Shown: positions 16,899 through 25,967 of the stretch, piece by piece
Layout of the letters: every line of letters starts with the position of its first letter
How positions within the stretch are numbered: the stretch's first letter is position 1
Assembly: GCF_008801815.1 (NCBI RefSeq)
Contig: NZ_VZOX01000005.1
From: Edwardsiella anguillarum
GTDB taxonomy: Bacteria > Pseudomonadota > Gammaproteobacteria > Enterobacterales > Enterobacteriaceae
Strand: one strand, 5' to 3'
DNA length: 64,000 bases
Made by a program: the position numbers and the translations under genes
Notes under the pieces: model-generated
What the model was told of the DNA's origin: nothing
The model's input: the letters and a program-made list of their open reading frames with translations, nothing else
Databases searched by the model: none

Positions 16899-17662
16899 AC
16901 AGCATTTGGGGTGCGGAGTTACACTATACGCCGGACTACTGGCCACAGTGGCTGGTGCTGGCGGCGGCGCTGGTCGCCGCGCTGCTGGCCGGGCTGGCGC
17001 TGCACGGGGCGCTGCGCTGCGCCCTGGCGCCGAAGCATGCCCCGGGGATACCAACGAGGCTGTATCTCTACTCGGCGGTGGTGCGCAGCTGGCACTGGAG
17101 CAACGCGCTGCTGTTTGTTCTGCTGCTGCTGAGCGGGCTGTGTGGCCACTTTTCGCTGGGGCCGGTGGCGCAGTGGGTCGCCCTGCATACGCTGTGCGGC
17201 TATGTGCTGATCGTCGCCTGGGTCGGCTTTGTGCTGATCAACCTGCTGAGCGGCAACGGACGCCATTATCGCGTCCGCTGGCGGGGGCTGATCTCGCGCT
17301 GCCTGAGCCAGGCGCGCTTCTATCTGTTCGGCATCATGAAGGGGGAGGCGCACCCCTTTATCGCGGATGCCCGGGGCAAGTTTAACCCGCTGCAGCAGCT
17401 GGCCTATCTGGCCATCATGTATGCGCTGGTGCCGCTGTTGATGGTCAGCGGTCTGCTGTGTCTCTATCCGCAGTTTAGCGCCGGACAGGCGCCGCTGATG
17501 CTGACGCTGCACATGCTGCTGGCGGTGGTCGCGCTGATGTTCCTGTGCGCGCATATCTATCTGTGTACGCTGGGGGATACGCCGGGGCAGATCTTCCGTA
17601 GCATGCTGGATGGCTACCATCGCCACCGCGAGCACGATGGCGCGCCGGACGCGCGTCCGTAG
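16895..17662 (+). CDS. phsC: Thiosulfate reductase cytochrome b subunit PhsC
   Basis: PhsC is the haem-b membrane anchor that oxidises menaquinol for PhsAB. The 255 residues hold about five transmembrane helices, with His residues in VVRSWHWSN, VALHTLCGY and LTLHMLLAV, and LCAHIYLCTLGDT near the end suited to haem binding. Translation is coupled to phsB by the ATGA overlap. A strong hairpin follows, so the operon ends here. Confidence 0.93.
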   Translation: MNSIWGAELHYTPDYWPQWLVLAAALVAALLAGLALHGALRCALAPKHAPGIPTRLYLYSAVVRSWHWSNALLFVLLLLSGLCGHFSLGPVAQWVALHTLCGYVLIVAWVGFVLINLLSGNGRHYRVRWRGLISRCLSQARFYLFGIMKGEAHPFIADARGKFNPLQQLAYLAIMYALVPLLMVSGLLCLYPQFSAGQAPLMLTLHMLLAVVALMFLCAHIYLCTLGDTPGQIFRSMLDGYHRHREHDGAPDARP

Positions 17663-17684
17663 CGCGATAGGGGGAGCGGGTAAG

Positions 17685-17710
17685 ACAGCGGGGGCGAATG
17701 CCCCCGCTGT
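17685..17710. terminator. Bidirectional terminator between phsC and sdaA
   Basis: A perfect 11-bp stem (ACAGCGGGGGC / GCCCCCGCTGT) with a GAAT loop lies between two converging genes. No long T-run on either side. Confidence 0.7.
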
Positions 17711-17733
17711 GCTATCACCGCGGCGGCGTTGCC

Positions 17734-19101
17734 TCAGCCGCACTGCACCTTGATAGCCAGGCCGCCGCGAGAGGTTTCCCGGTACTTGGCGTTGATGTCT
17801 TTGCCGGTCTCGTACATGGTCTCAATCACCTTGTCCAGGGAGACGCGCGGCGCGGAGGTGCGCTGCAGCGCCATTCGGGCCGCGTTGATCGCTTTCACCG
17901 AGGCGATGGCGTTGCGTTCGATGCACGGCACCTGTACCTGACCGGCGACCGGATCGCAGGTCAGCCCCAGGTTGTGCTCCATGCCGATCTCCGCGGCGAT
18001 GCACACCTGCACCGGGCTGCCGCCCAGCAGCTCAGCCAGCCCGGCGGCGGCCATGGAGCAGGCGACGCCCACCTCGCCCTGACAGCCGACCTCAGCGCCG
18101 GAGATCGAGGCGTTCATCTTATACAGGGCGCCGATAGCGCCGCTGGCCAAGAAGTAGCGTACGAAGACGTCTGGGGTCACGGGCTCGATAAAGTGGTCGT
18201 AGTAGGCCAGCACGGCCGGTACGATGCCGCAGGCACCGTTGGTCGGCGCGGTGACGACGCGTCCGCCGGCGGCGTTTTCTTCATTGACCGCCAGGGCAAA
18301 CATGTTGACCCAGTCGATCACATTCATCGGATCGCGTGAGTATTTGTCGCTGGTGACCAGCATCCGGCGCAGCGCGGCGGCGCGGCGCGGCACCCGCAGC
18401 GGCCCCGGCAGTATACCTTCGGTGTTCAGTCCGCGCTCGATGCAGGCCTGCATCGTGTCCCAGATGGCGGTGAAGTAGGCGTAAATCTCCTCTTTGCCGT
18501 GCAGCGCCAGCTCATTTTTCATTACCAGCCCGCTGATGGAGAGCCCGGTATCTTCACAATAGTCCAGCAGCGCCTGCGCGGAGTGGAACGGGTAGGGGAC
18601 CGTGACGCCGTCGCTGTTTTCCTGGCCGAAGTGCTCCTCATCAACGATAAAGCCGCCGCCGATGGAGTAATAGGTTTTGCTGTACAGCGGTGCGTCACCG
18701 GCGCCGTAGGCGCGGATGGTCATGCCGTTTTCATGCAGCGGCAGGTTATCGCTGCGGAAGACCATTCCGCCGTCGCGGGGGAAGATGACCGGGTGGCCTT
18801 CGCGGCCCAGGGGCAGGCGTTCGCTGCTCTCCACGCTGCGGATAAACGCGGGGATGGCGTCGATGTCGACGCTGTCCGGCAGGTTTCCCGCCAGCCCCAT
18901 AATGATGGCGATATCGGTGTGATGGCCTTTGCCGGTCAGTGAGAGCGAGCCGTAAACGTCAACGGCAACGCGCGTGACCGACGGCAACAGACCCTGCGCC
19001 GCCAAATCATCGACAAACTGTTTCCCGGCTTTCATCGGGCCGACCGTATGGGAGCTGGAGGGGCCAATGCCGATCTTGAACATGTCGAAAATGCTAATCA
19101 C
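17734..19101 (-). CDS. sdaA: L-serine deaminase I
   Basis: SdaA is an iron-sulfur dehydratase that converts L-serine to pyruvate and ammonia. The 455 residues start MISIFDMFKIGIGPSSSHTVGPM and end SRGGLAIKVQCG, close to E. coli SdaA over the full length. The C-terminal catalytic region has APTNGACGIVPAVLAYY, the cluster-region cysteines in AEVGCQGEVGVACSMAAAG, and MEHNLGLTCDPV. nudL and pabB lie upstream on the same strand, as in E. coli. A 467-base gap before it suggests its own promoter. Confidence 0.98.
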   Translation of the reverse strand: MISIFDMFKIGIGPSSSHTVGPMKAGKQFVDDLAAQGLLPSVTRVAVDVYGSLSLTGKGHHTDIAIIMGLAGNLPDSVDIDAIPAFIRSVESSERLPLGREGHPVIFPRDGGMVFRSDNLPLHENGMTIRAYGAGDAPLYSKTYYSIGGGFIVDEEHFGQENSDGVTVPYPFHSAQALLDYCEDTGLSISGLVMKNELALHGKEEIYAYFTAIWDTMQACIERGLNTEGILPGPLRVPRRAAALRRMLVTSDKYSRDPMNVIDWVNMFALAVNEENAAGGRVVTAPTNGACGIVPAVLAYYDHFIEPVTPDVFVRYFLASGAIGALYKMNASISGAEVGCQGEVGVACSMAAAGLAELLGGSPVQVCIAAEIGMEHNLGLTCDPVAGQVQVPCIERNAIASVKAINAARMALQRTSAPRVSLDKVIETMYETGKDINAKYRETSRGGLAIKVQCG

Positions 19102-19568
19102 GCTAAAGCTCCTTAAAGAGGCTATGTCTTGTGCTGCTGGTGTAAAGTCGTCGACCGGCGCAATCGCGGGTCACGTGTCACCCAGGGGCGCCGTCGCGGC
19201 GGCGGCGGGTGGAGTTGTTATCGCCGATTCGCATTAAATAATTTAATGCTGCGCAGGCCCCTTTAATGGGGCGCCAACAATAACCGAACTGCGGCATCGG
19301 CGCACGCGCAATTGTGCCACTGGCGTGCTCTCCCGCGCGGGAACGCGGCGATCGGCGGTACGGCAAGCTGCGCAAAATAACCATGGGAATATGCTGCCAA
19401 CTTCCACTTTTCTATCATATGACCCTGTGAAGAGTGAAAATCAAGACATATTCACATTGTTGCTCCGCTTAGGGCCGGCGACGGTCCGTTTTTGTCGGGT
19501 AGCTAGCAAAAACGCGCGCCGCGGCGGTGCGCTGCTCGGATAAACTGAGGTAGGGAGCGGGTGCCGAT
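19102..19568. other. sdaA upstream region
   Basis: A 467-base gap between sdaA and nudL. Besides the perfect palindrome listed separately, a hairpin GCCCC-TTTAAT-GGGGC lies at 19257-19272. An AT-rich segment at about 19380-19460 could carry a promoter. No gene is supported. Confidence 0.5.
19231..19249. promoter_or_regulatory. Perfect 19-bp palindrome upstream of sdaA
   Basis: GCATTAAATAATTTAATGC is a perfect inverted repeat (9-1-9) about 130 bases before the sdaA start. It looks like a dimeric repressor operator in an otherwise GC-rich gap. The binding protein is unknown; Lrp regulates sdaA in E. coli but has a different, degenerate site. Confidence 0.45.
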
Positions 19569-20141
19569 TCAGGGGGCGCGGGTCTGCAGGGCCAGGCGGC
19601 GGATCATCGCCGCCGTCAGTCCCCAGATCAGAAATTCCCGGTAGCGGGACAGATAAAGACGGTGCGCCGCGCCGGCGCGGGTCACATCCAGCGGGTGATA
19701 GCGGCCCGGCTCCAGCGCTTGCGCCAGGGGCAGCTCAAAGATCTGCGCGACCTCGTCGCGGTTGGGGCACAGGCGCAGCGGCGTAGCAAGGATGGCGACC
19801 ACCGGCGTGACGCAGAAGCCGCTGCTGCTGTCCTGCGGCGGCAGATGGCCGAGGATCCTGACCCCGGCGGGATCCAGTCCGATCTCCTCCTGCGCTTCGC
19901 GTAGGGCGGTGGCATACAGAGAGCTGTCCTGCCTATCGCGCGCACCGCCGGGAAAGGCGACCTGACCGGGATGCTTACGCATGTCGGCCGCGCGTCGGGT
20001 CAGCAGCAGGGTCGGCTGTGGGCGGTTGACGATGGGGATCAGCACCGCCGCCTGGCGCGCGTGGTGCGTCGGGCGCTCCGGCAGCGGGCTATTCAGTTGA
20101 AAATGGGTCACAAAGCGGGCCAACGCCGGGCTTAGTCGCAT
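19569..20141 (-). CDS. nudL: Nudix hydrolase NudL (CoA pyrophosphatase type)
   Basis: This 190-residue Nudix protein has HPGQVAFPGGARDRQDSSLY followed by ALREAQEEIGL, i.e. the Nudix box with Asp where many members have the first Glu, as in E. coli NudL. The upstream LLLTRRAADMRKHPGQVAFPGG stretch is the NudL/YeaB (UPF0035) signature linked to CoA-pyrophosphate hydrolysis. Its start overlaps the pabB end by 10 bases, so the two are probably co-translated. The enzyme's physiological substrate is not firmly settled. Confidence 0.9.
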   Translation of the reverse strand: MRLSPALARFVTHFQLNSPLPERPTHHARQAAVLIPIVNRPQPTLLLTRRAADMRKHPGQVAFPGGARDRQDSSLYATALREAQEEIGLDPAGVRILGHLPPQDSSSGFCVTPVVAILATPLRLCPNRDEVAQIFELPLAQALEPGRYHPLDVTRAGAAHRLYLSRYREFLIWGLTAAMIRRLALQTRAP

Positions 20142-21520
20142 CGCGCAGGCGCTCCGTCCGCCAGCAGCGGCAGGATCCGGCTGACCTTGTCCAGCGTCTC
20201 CTGGTACTCGGCCTCAGCCTCGCTGTCGGCGACGATGCCGCCGCCCGCCCAGCAGTGCAGGCGTCCATGCTCCGCCAACAGGGTACGGATCGTGATGCTA
20301 GTATCCATATTGCCGCAGGCGCTGATATAGCCAACGGAACCGCAGTAGAGGTTACGCCGCTGCGGCTCCAGCGCATCGATGATCTCCATGGCGCGGATCT
20401 TGGGGGCGCCGGTAATCGAGCCGCCCGGAAAGCAGGCGCGCAGCAGATCGCAGGCGTCCAGCCCCCCGGCCAGACGGGCGCGGACGGTGCTGACCAGATG
20501 GTGAACGGCGGGGAAGGTTTCCACCGCGAACAGTTCGGGCACGCTGACGCTGCCCGGCGCGGCGATCCGGCCAACGTCGTTACGCATCAGATCGACAATC
20601 ATCAGGTTTTCCGCGCGATCTTTGGCCGAGGCGGCCAGGCGCAGACGCTGCTGGGCATCGTCATGGGGCGCCGGACACCGGGGCAGGGTGCCTTTGATCG
20701 GGCGGGTTACGATATCGCCCTGGGTGAGCTGCAGGAAACGCTCCGGCGAGACGCTGAGCACGGCGCTGTGCGGCAGGCGCAGGAAGGCGGAAAACGGCGC
20801 CCGGTTGGCCTGGGTCAGTCGCAGGAAGGCCTGCCATTCATCGCCGCGGTAGTCGGCGCTGAAGCGCTGGGTCAGATTGATTTGGTAGCAGTCGCCGGCC
20901 TGTAAGTGGGCCTGTATCCGCTGGAAGGCTTGGCGGTACGCGTGTCGGCTCAGGTTTGCCTGCCACGCAGACGTCAGGCTGAAGGGGGCGGCGGGGGCAG
21001 GCGTCTGCGCCAGCAGCCAGGCCAGCCGCGCCCCGGCGTCCCGCCAGCTGAGCAGCGTCACCCGGCGCCGCTGATGATCGACGATCAGCGCCCAGTCGTA
21101 GATCCCCTGCGCCATGTCCGGGGTCTGCAGATCGGCGCAGGCTAGGCTGGGCAGGCGTTCGAAGCGTCGCCCGAGATCGTAGCCCCACAGCCCGAGCGCC
21201 CCCCCGCAAAACGGCAGATCCGGCTGCGGCGGGCAGCGGGGAAGATAGCGCGCTATCGCCGCGCGCAGCAGGGTCAGCGGATCGCCATCGTCGTTACGGC
21301 AGGCGCCCTCCCGCGAGGCGATCTGTGTCCGTCCGCCGCGGGTCTGCAGTGTGGCGCAGGGGTCGGCCACGACAATATCATAGCGGTTGTGGGCGTGGTC
21401 GGCGGCGGCGGAGCTGAGCAGCATGGCCCAGGGATGGTGCGCCAGCGGGGCAAAGTAGCGCAGCGCCGCATCGGGCTGGTAGGGAAGATCACGCTGTGTC
21501 AGTTCGGGGATAGCGGTCAT
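20132..21520 (-). CDS. pabB: Aminodeoxychorismate synthase component I PabB
   Basis: PabB, with the glutaminase PabA, turns chorismate into 4-amino-4-deoxychorismate for folate synthesis. The 462-residue protein has an N-terminal anthranilate synthase I domain and a C-terminal chorismate-binding domain with FLRLPHSAVLSVSPERFL, the PIKGT motif carrying the catalytic Lys, LMRNDVGRI, and SITGAPKIRAMEII. The PIKGT motif distinguishes PabB from TrpE (PIAGT). It lies upstream of nudL with a 10-base overlap and is divergent from yoaH, as in E. coli. Confidence 0.96.
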   Translation of the reverse strand: MTAIPELTQRDLPYQPDAALRYFAPLAHHPWAMLLSSAAADHAHNRYDIVVADPCATLQTRGGRTQIASREGACRNDDGDPLTLLRAAIARYLPRCPPQPDLPFCGGALGLWGYDLGRRFERLPSLACADLQTPDMAQGIYDWALIVDHQRRRVTLLSWRDAGARLAWLLAQTPAPAAPFSLTSAWQANLSRHAYRQAFQRIQAHLQAGDCYQINLTQRFSADYRGDEWQAFLRLTQANRAPFSAFLRLPHSAVLSVSPERFLQLTQGDIVTRPIKGTLPRCPAPHDDAQQRLRLAASAKDRAENLMIVDLMRNDVGRIAAPGSVSVPELFAVETFPAVHHLVSTVRARLAGGLDACDLLRACFPGGSITGAPKIRAMEIIDALEPQRRNLYCGSVGYISACGNMDTSITIRTLLAEHGRLHCWAGGGIVADSEAEAEYQETLDKVSRILPLLADGAPARCD

Positions 21521-21662
21521 GGCGGCGCGGGTGTCTCATCGGTCTGTATATGATTTAGGTCAATTATCTACGGATGGCGCCTGCGCGGCAATCACCACGG
21601 CGCTGTTCCGTCCGCTGGCTTGGCTATATACTGCAGCGGAAATAACCGAGAGGAGACGTTGT

Positions 21663-21857
21663 ATGGTTGGCGGTATGCCGGCATTAACCCATGAACAGCA
21701 GCAGGCGGCGGCGGAGCGCATCCAGACGCTGATGACGCAGGGGATGAGCAGCGGAGAGGCGATTGCCCAGGTCGCCGCAGAGATCCGCGCCAGCCACCGC
21801 GGTGAGCAGATCCGCGTGGCGTTTGACGAGACGGACGACGACGAGGCGTCGCAGTAG
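21663..21857 (+). CDS. yoaH: UPF0181 family small protein YoaH
   Basis: A 64-residue protein of unknown function, matching E. coli YoaH: MPALTHEQQQAAAERIQTLMTQGMSSGEAIAQVAAEIR and an acidic tail. The start at 21663 follows GAGAGGAGAC; a 48-codon upstream extension is not conserved. It is divergent from pabB and faces purT. Confidence 0.92.
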   Translation: MVGGMPALTHEQQQAAAERIQTLMTQGMSSGEAIAQVAAEIRASHRGEQIRVAFDETDDDEASQ

Positions 21858-21860
21858 GGC

Positions 21861-21879
21861 GGGGCGCCAGCGGCACCCC
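21861..21879. terminator. Short hairpin between yoaH and purT
   Basis: GGGGCGCC-AGC-GGCACCCC can form an 8-bp stem with one mismatch in the gap between two converging genes. No T-run; weak evidence. Confidence 0.35.
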
Positions 21880-21887
21880 GGGGACGC

Positions 21888-23066
21888 TCAGGGGCGGATA
21901 ACCACCGACGCCGCGCTGTCCCTGGCGCGCTGGCGCGCCGTTTCCGTACTCTCTCCCCAGGCCAGCGCGACGCCGAGGCGCCGCACGCCGTCGATGTGCG
22001 GCTTGCCAAACAGGCGCAGCTGGGTTGCCGGGCGCAGCGCCTGCGAGAGATTGGCGAAGGTGACGTCGTCGCTGTGCAGCGACGGCAGCAGTACGGCGGA
22101 TGCGCTGGGGCCAAACTGGCGAATCACGCCGATCGGCAGCCCGAGAAACGCGCGGACATGCAGCGCAAACTCAGAGAGATCCTGCGAGACCAGCGTGACC
22201 AGCCCGGTGTCGTGGGGGCGGGGGGAGACCTCGCTGAAGATCACCTCATCGCCGCAGACAAACAGCTCTACCCCAAATAGACCATATCCCCCCAGCGCTC
22301 GGACGACCGAGGCGGCGATCGCCTGCGCCCGCGCCAGCGCGGTAGGGCTCATCGCCTGCGGCTGCCAGGACTCGCGGTAGTCGCCCTCCTGCTGGCGGTG
22401 CCCGATCGGCGCGCAAAAGTGGATCCCGTCGCTGGCCTGTACGGTCAGCAGGGTTATCTCGAAATCGAAGCGAACCTCTCCCTCGACGATGACGCTGTCG
22501 GCGTCGCCGCGGGCACCCTGGCGGGCGTATTGCCAGGCAGGTGCCACGTCGTCGTCGCAGCGCACAACGCTCTGCCCCTTGCCCGATGAGCTCATGACGG
22601 GCTTGACGAAGCAGGGATAGCCGATCTCTGCCACCGCCTGGCGAAACGCCTCGATGCTGCCGGCAAAGCGATAGGGGGAGGTGGGCAGAGCCAGGGTCTC
22701 GGCCGCCAGGCGGCGGATCCCCTCGCGGTTCATCGTAAGCTGTACCGCCCGGGCGCAGGGAACGACCCGCTGGCCGTCGCTCTCCAGCTGCAGCAGCGTT
22801 TGCGTTGCGATGGCCTCTATTTCTGGCACGATATAGTCAGGGCGCTCGCGTTCGATAAGCGCCCGCAGGCTGTCGCCGTCGCGCATATCCATGACGTGGC
22901 TACGGTGGGCGACCTGCATGGCCGGCGCATCGGCATAGCGATCCACGGCAATCACTTCCAGACCGAGACGCTGGCTCTCAATAGCGACCTCTTTGCCGAG
23001 CTCTCCGGCGCCTAGCAGCATGACGCGGGTTGCGTGGGGACGAAGGGCGGTTCCGATTGGCTGCAT
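21888..23066 (-). CDS. purT: Formate-dependent GAR transformylase 2, PurT
   Basis: PurT uses formate and ATP to formylate glycinamide ribonucleotide, a folate-independent step of purine synthesis. The 392-residue ATP-grasp protein has RVMLLGAGELGKEVAIE, PVMSSSGKGQSV and FSEVSPRPHDTGLVTL. Length equals E. coli PurT. A PurR box lies 46 bases upstream of the start. It faces yoaH and is divergent from cfa. Confidence 0.97.
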   Translation of the reverse strand: MQPIGTALRPHATRVMLLGAGELGKEVAIESQRLGLEVIAVDRYADAPAMQVAHRSHVMDMRDGDSLRALIERERPDYIVPEIEAIATQTLLQLESDGQRVVPCARAVQLTMNREGIRRLAAETLALPTSPYRFAGSIEAFRQAVAEIGYPCFVKPVMSSSGKGQSVVRCDDDVAPAWQYARQGARGDADSVIVEGEVRFDFEITLLTVQASDGIHFCAPIGHRQQEGDYRESWQPQAMSPTALARAQAIAASVVRALGGYGLFGVELFVCGDEVIFSEVSPRPHDTGLVTLVSQDLSEFALHVRAFLGLPIGVIRQFGPSASAVLLPSLHSDDVTFANLSQALRPATQLRLFGKPHIDGVRRLGVALAWGESTETARQRARDSAASVVIRP

Positions 23067-23497
23067 GGATTCTGTTCCTGTTTACTCGGGGAAATCATCG
23101 TCGGCAGTATATACGAAACCGTTTGCGTGGCAACGGGAAAGATTTTATTACAATGAGCAACAAAGCGAAAATATTTAAATAACCATTTGTATTTCATTAT
23201 GTTGACTATGATCTGTCGGGGCTGCCTTACACAATTGTGCGCTATGTCTCATTAGAGCGTTTTCGCCGTCGGAGGCAGGGATATACTGGAAAAACGGGGA
23301 ATAGGCGGGGTGCCGGATGCGCACATTTAGCACTGTTTTTTCCTCATCGGCGCGCGAGGCGCCGCAACTTGAAGATTTGTATTATAAATAATATTGTATG
23401 ATCAATTGATTTGGTCGGAAGGACGCCGGCCGCTTAAGACTCCAACAGCGTTGCGCAAATGCAGGAGTGCATCGGGTGCAGCGGGAAGGTATGTGGA
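23067..23497. other. Divergent purT/cfa regulatory region
   Basis: About 430 bases holding the PurR box for purT and, nearer cfa, an AT-rich stretch (about 23370-23415) that suits a cfa promoter. cfa of E. coli has a long 5' leader targeted by small RNAs; the 80-100 bases before the start here could play that part. No gene is seen. Confidence 0.5.
23113..23128 (-). promoter_or_regulatory. PurR operator of purT
   Basis: ACGAAACCGTTTGCGT matches 14 of 16 positions of the PurR palindrome ACGCAAACGTTTGCGT, 47 bases upstream of purT. PurR represses purT in E. coli. Confidence 0.85.
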
Positions 23498-24652
23498 ATG
23501 AGTAGTGCGACCTGCATTGAAGAAAGCGGATTAAAACAGGATAACTGGTATCGTATCGCGGAAGAGATGCTGAGCCGGGCGGGGATTACCATCAATGGCA
23601 CACAGCCTTATGATATTCAGGTAAAAAACCCGCAGTTTTTTCACCGTGTACTGCAAGAGGGATCCCTGGGACTGGGCGAAAGCTACATGGATGGCTGGTG
23701 GGAGTGCGAACGGCTGGATATCTTCTTCCAGCGCATTCTGACCGCCGGTCTGGATACCCAGCTCCCGAAGCACGTTGCTGACATGGTACGCATCGCGTCC
23801 GCGCGGATCTTTAATCTACAGAGCCGTAAACGCGCCTGGATCGTCGGGAAAGAGCACTACGATTTGGGGAACGATCTGTTTAGCCGGATGCTTGACCCGC
23901 ATATGCAGTACTCCTGTGCCTATTGGAAAACGGCGCAGACGCTGGAGCAGGCCCAGCAGGATAAGCTGAAGCTGATCTGTGAGAAGCTGCAGCTGCAGCC
24001 GGGCATGAGGCTGTTGGATATCGGCTGCGGCTGGGGCGGGCTGGCGCAGTATGCGGCGGAAAACTACGGCGTCTCCGTGGACGGCGTGACGATTTCTGCC
24101 GAACAGCAGAAGATGGCGCAGGCGCGCTGTCAGGGGCTGGATGTCAATATTCTGCTGCAGGACTATCGCGATCTGAACAACCGCTACGATCGCATTGTAT
24201 CGGTGGGGATGTTCGAGCACGTCGGCCCTAAAAACTATCGCACCTACTTTGAGGTGGCCGCGCGTAATCTGAAGGCGGATGGCCTGTTCCTGCTGCATAC
24301 CATCGGCTCTAACCAGACTGACCTGAACGTGGATGCCTGGATCAATAAGTATATCTTCCCTAACGGCTGTCTGCCGTCGGTGGCGCATATCGCCAACCAC
24401 AGCGAAGGGCTGTTTGTCATGGAGGACTGGCACAGTTTTGGGCCGGACTACGATCGCACCCTGATGGCGTGGCTCCAGCGTTTCCAGACGTGCTGGCCCG
24501 AGATCAGCGATAGCTACAGCGAGCGTTTTTACCGCATGTTCTGCTATTACCTTACGGCCTGTGCCGGGGCATTCCGCGCCCGCAACATTCAGCTGTGGCA
24601 GGTCCTGTTAAGCCCGCAGGGAATTGAGGGGGGGATGCGCGTACCGCGTTAA
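23498..24652 (+). CDS. cfa: Cyclopropane-fatty-acyl-phospholipid synthase
   Basis: Cfa methylates double bonds of membrane phospholipid acyl chains with S-adenosylmethionine, mainly at entry into stationary phase. The 384 residues start MSSATCIEESGLKQDNWYRIAEEMLSR, using the ATG at 23498 with GGAAGG eight bases upstream; an earlier ATG at 23491 is out of frame. Visible motifs are QEGSLGLGESYMDGWWEC, the SAM site LLDIGCGWGGLA, and VSVGMFEHVG with the bicarbonate/active-site region. The length matches E. coli Cfa (382). Confidence 0.97.
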   Translation: MSSATCIEESGLKQDNWYRIAEEMLSRAGITINGTQPYDIQVKNPQFFHRVLQEGSLGLGESYMDGWWECERLDIFFQRILTAGLDTQLPKHVADMVRIASARIFNLQSRKRAWIVGKEHYDLGNDLFSRMLDPHMQYSCAYWKTAQTLEQAQQDKLKLICEKLQLQPGMRLLDIGCGWGGLAQYAAENYGVSVDGVTISAEQQKMAQARCQGLDVNILLQDYRDLNNRYDRIVSVGMFEHVGPKNYRTYFEVAARNLKADGLFLLHTIGSNQTDLNVDAWINKYIFPNGCLPSVAHIANHSEGLFVMEDWHSFGPDYDRTLMAWLQRFQTCWPEISDSYSERFYRMFCYYLTACAGAFRARNIQLWQVLLSPQGIEGGMRVPR

Positions 24653-25150
24653 TCTCAGCACCTGCGCGGGGGCGCAGAACAGAAAACAGGCGGCGCCGGA
24701 TTAATGCCAGCGTCGCCTGCTGATTATGTCTGACAATATACGCGGGGCGAGGGGAAGGTGAGGCAAGGGGAGATGTTTTTATGCGCCGAGTAACGTTGAT
24801 AAATGTGATTGCCATTTCGTAAATTGCGTTAAAAAACCATATTCTGCTGTTTGAAAGATTTGCGTGTATATCATAATGCAATGAAATTTATAATATTTTA
24901 TATTTAATTTCATTTTATCAACATCCTGTAATAATAATCCGCAGTGCGGCCTTTTTTGCGCCATGATTAAAAATAACGGCTAATCATTTGCACCTTGAAG
25001 TGAAGTATGTCATTAATAATGGCGCCTTAAAACGGGGCGTTGTCTGCGCTGAGGAAATATCTGGATTGATGATTTCTTTAGCATGGCGACGACCTGATTA
25101 ATAGAGTCAAGTATGCCTTAGGGCAGTTTTTCAAAGTGAAGGAAAGCGTA
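24653..25150. other. cfa-csp intergenic region
   Basis: About 500 bases. A GC-rich hairpin at 24687-24719 (arms CAGGCGGCGC and GCGTCGCCTG) probably ends cfa transcription. The rest is AT-rich and holds the promoter and leader of the cold-shock gene. No counterpart of E. coli yobF was found in front of the csp gene. Confidence 0.5.
24687..24719 (+). terminator. Candidate cfa terminator hairpin
   Basis: A 10-bp stem (one G.U pair) with a 13-base loop, 34 bases after cfa. The sequence after it (ctgattatgtctg) is not a true T-run. Confidence 0.4.
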
Positions 25151-25360
25151 ATGAGCAAGAAAACCGGTCAGGTCAAATGGTTCAACGAAAGCAAGGGATT
25201 TGGTTTCATCACGCCAGCTGATGGCTCCAAAGATGTCTTCGTCCATTTTTCTGCCATCCAGAGCGAGGGGTTCAAGACCCTGGCAGAAGGTCAGCAGGTT
25301 GAGTTCTCTATCCAGGACTCCCAGCGTGGCCCGGCCGCAGCCGACGTGGTTGCGCTGTAA
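25151..25360 (+). CDS. cspC: Cold-shock-family RNA chaperone (CspC/CspE type)
   Basis: A 69-residue single cold-shock domain protein. The RNP motifs KGFGFI and VFVHF are intact, in the order GQVKWFNESKGFGFITPADGSKDVFVHFSAIQ. It is closest to CspC (GQVKWF, ITPADGSKD) but CspE differs little, so the symbol is provisional. CspC and CspE are constitutive RNA chaperones and antiterminators. The start is the ATG at 25151 after GAAGGAAAGCGTA; a five-codon longer frame is unlikely. It has its own terminator and is followed by yebG. Confidence 0.88.
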   Translation: MSKKTGQVKWFNESKGFGFITPADGSKDVFVHFSAIQSEGFKTLAEGQQVEFSIQDSQRGPAAADVVAL

Positions 25361-25384
25361 GTAAACCGCTTCACCACGGTTGAT

Positions 25385-25408
25385 AAAACCCGCCATCGGC
25401 GGGTTTTT
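25385..25408 (+). terminator. Rho-independent terminator of cspC
   Basis: CCCGCC-ATC-GGCGGG preceded by As and followed by five Ts, 29 bases after the stop. Confidence 0.9.
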
Positions 25409-25484
25409 CTGTTTTTGGCTGCGAAATCAACCGAACGGCAGCCATTGCTGCGCTGGAGGCTTGCAGATAGCCCCTCGGATCATT

Positions 25485-25504
25485 TACTGTATATAAAAAC
25501 AGTA
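25485..25504 (+). promoter_or_regulatory. LexA box (SOS operator) of yebG
   Basis: TACTGTATATAAAAACAGTA matches the full LexA consensus TACTGTATATNNNNACAGTA. It lies 20 bases before the yebG start. yebG belongs to the SOS regulon in E. coli. Confidence 0.93.
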
Positions 25505-25524
25505 TCAAGGTGAGAGTGGGTAAG

Positions 25525-25845
25525 ATGGCCGTAAATATTCAATATGTTGTGGTGCGCGATGGGGTGGAAAAAATGACCTTTACCAGTAAGAAAGAGGCGG
25601 ATGCCTATGACAGGATGCTGGATTTGGCGGATAGCCTGAGCGAGTGGCTGGCGCAGGCGCCGCTGACGCTGGAGGAGGGGCAGCGTGAAGCACTGAGCTT
25701 TTACCTGGCTGAACAGAAAGAGAGCCTGGGACGCCTGCTGCGCGGGGCTAGCGTGGCATCGCTGGTGGATGCGTCATCGTCGGCGCCGGCTAGCGCAGCG
25801 GCCGACGGGGAGGCACGCGCGGCCGAAAGGGCGCAGGCTGCCTAG
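25525..25845 (+). CDS. yebG: SOS-induced protein YebG
   Basis: A 106-residue DNA-damage-inducible protein of unclear biochemical role, matching E. coli YebG in VVVRDGVEKMTFTSKKEADAYDRMLD and EQREALSFYLAEQKESL. The C-terminal third is Ala/Ser-rich and poorly conserved. The start at 25525 (MAVNIQYVV) fits the conserved N-terminus; the frame itself runs five codons further upstream. The perfect LexA box in front shows SOS control. Confidence 0.92.
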   Translation: MAVNIQYVVVRDGVEKMTFTSKKEADAYDRMLDLADSLSEWLAQAPLTLEEGQREALSFYLAEQKESLGRLLRGASVASLVDASSSAPASAAADGEARAAERAQAA

Positions 25846-25967
25846 CGTACCGTCGTCGTCGGCGAGCCCTCGACGGGAGCGCATGCCGATGCTGGCAGTG
25901 TTGGCAGCGGGGGGCGCGCAGGATATCATGCCGCTCTTTCCCGTTGATCGCCGCAGAGGAGCGACAG

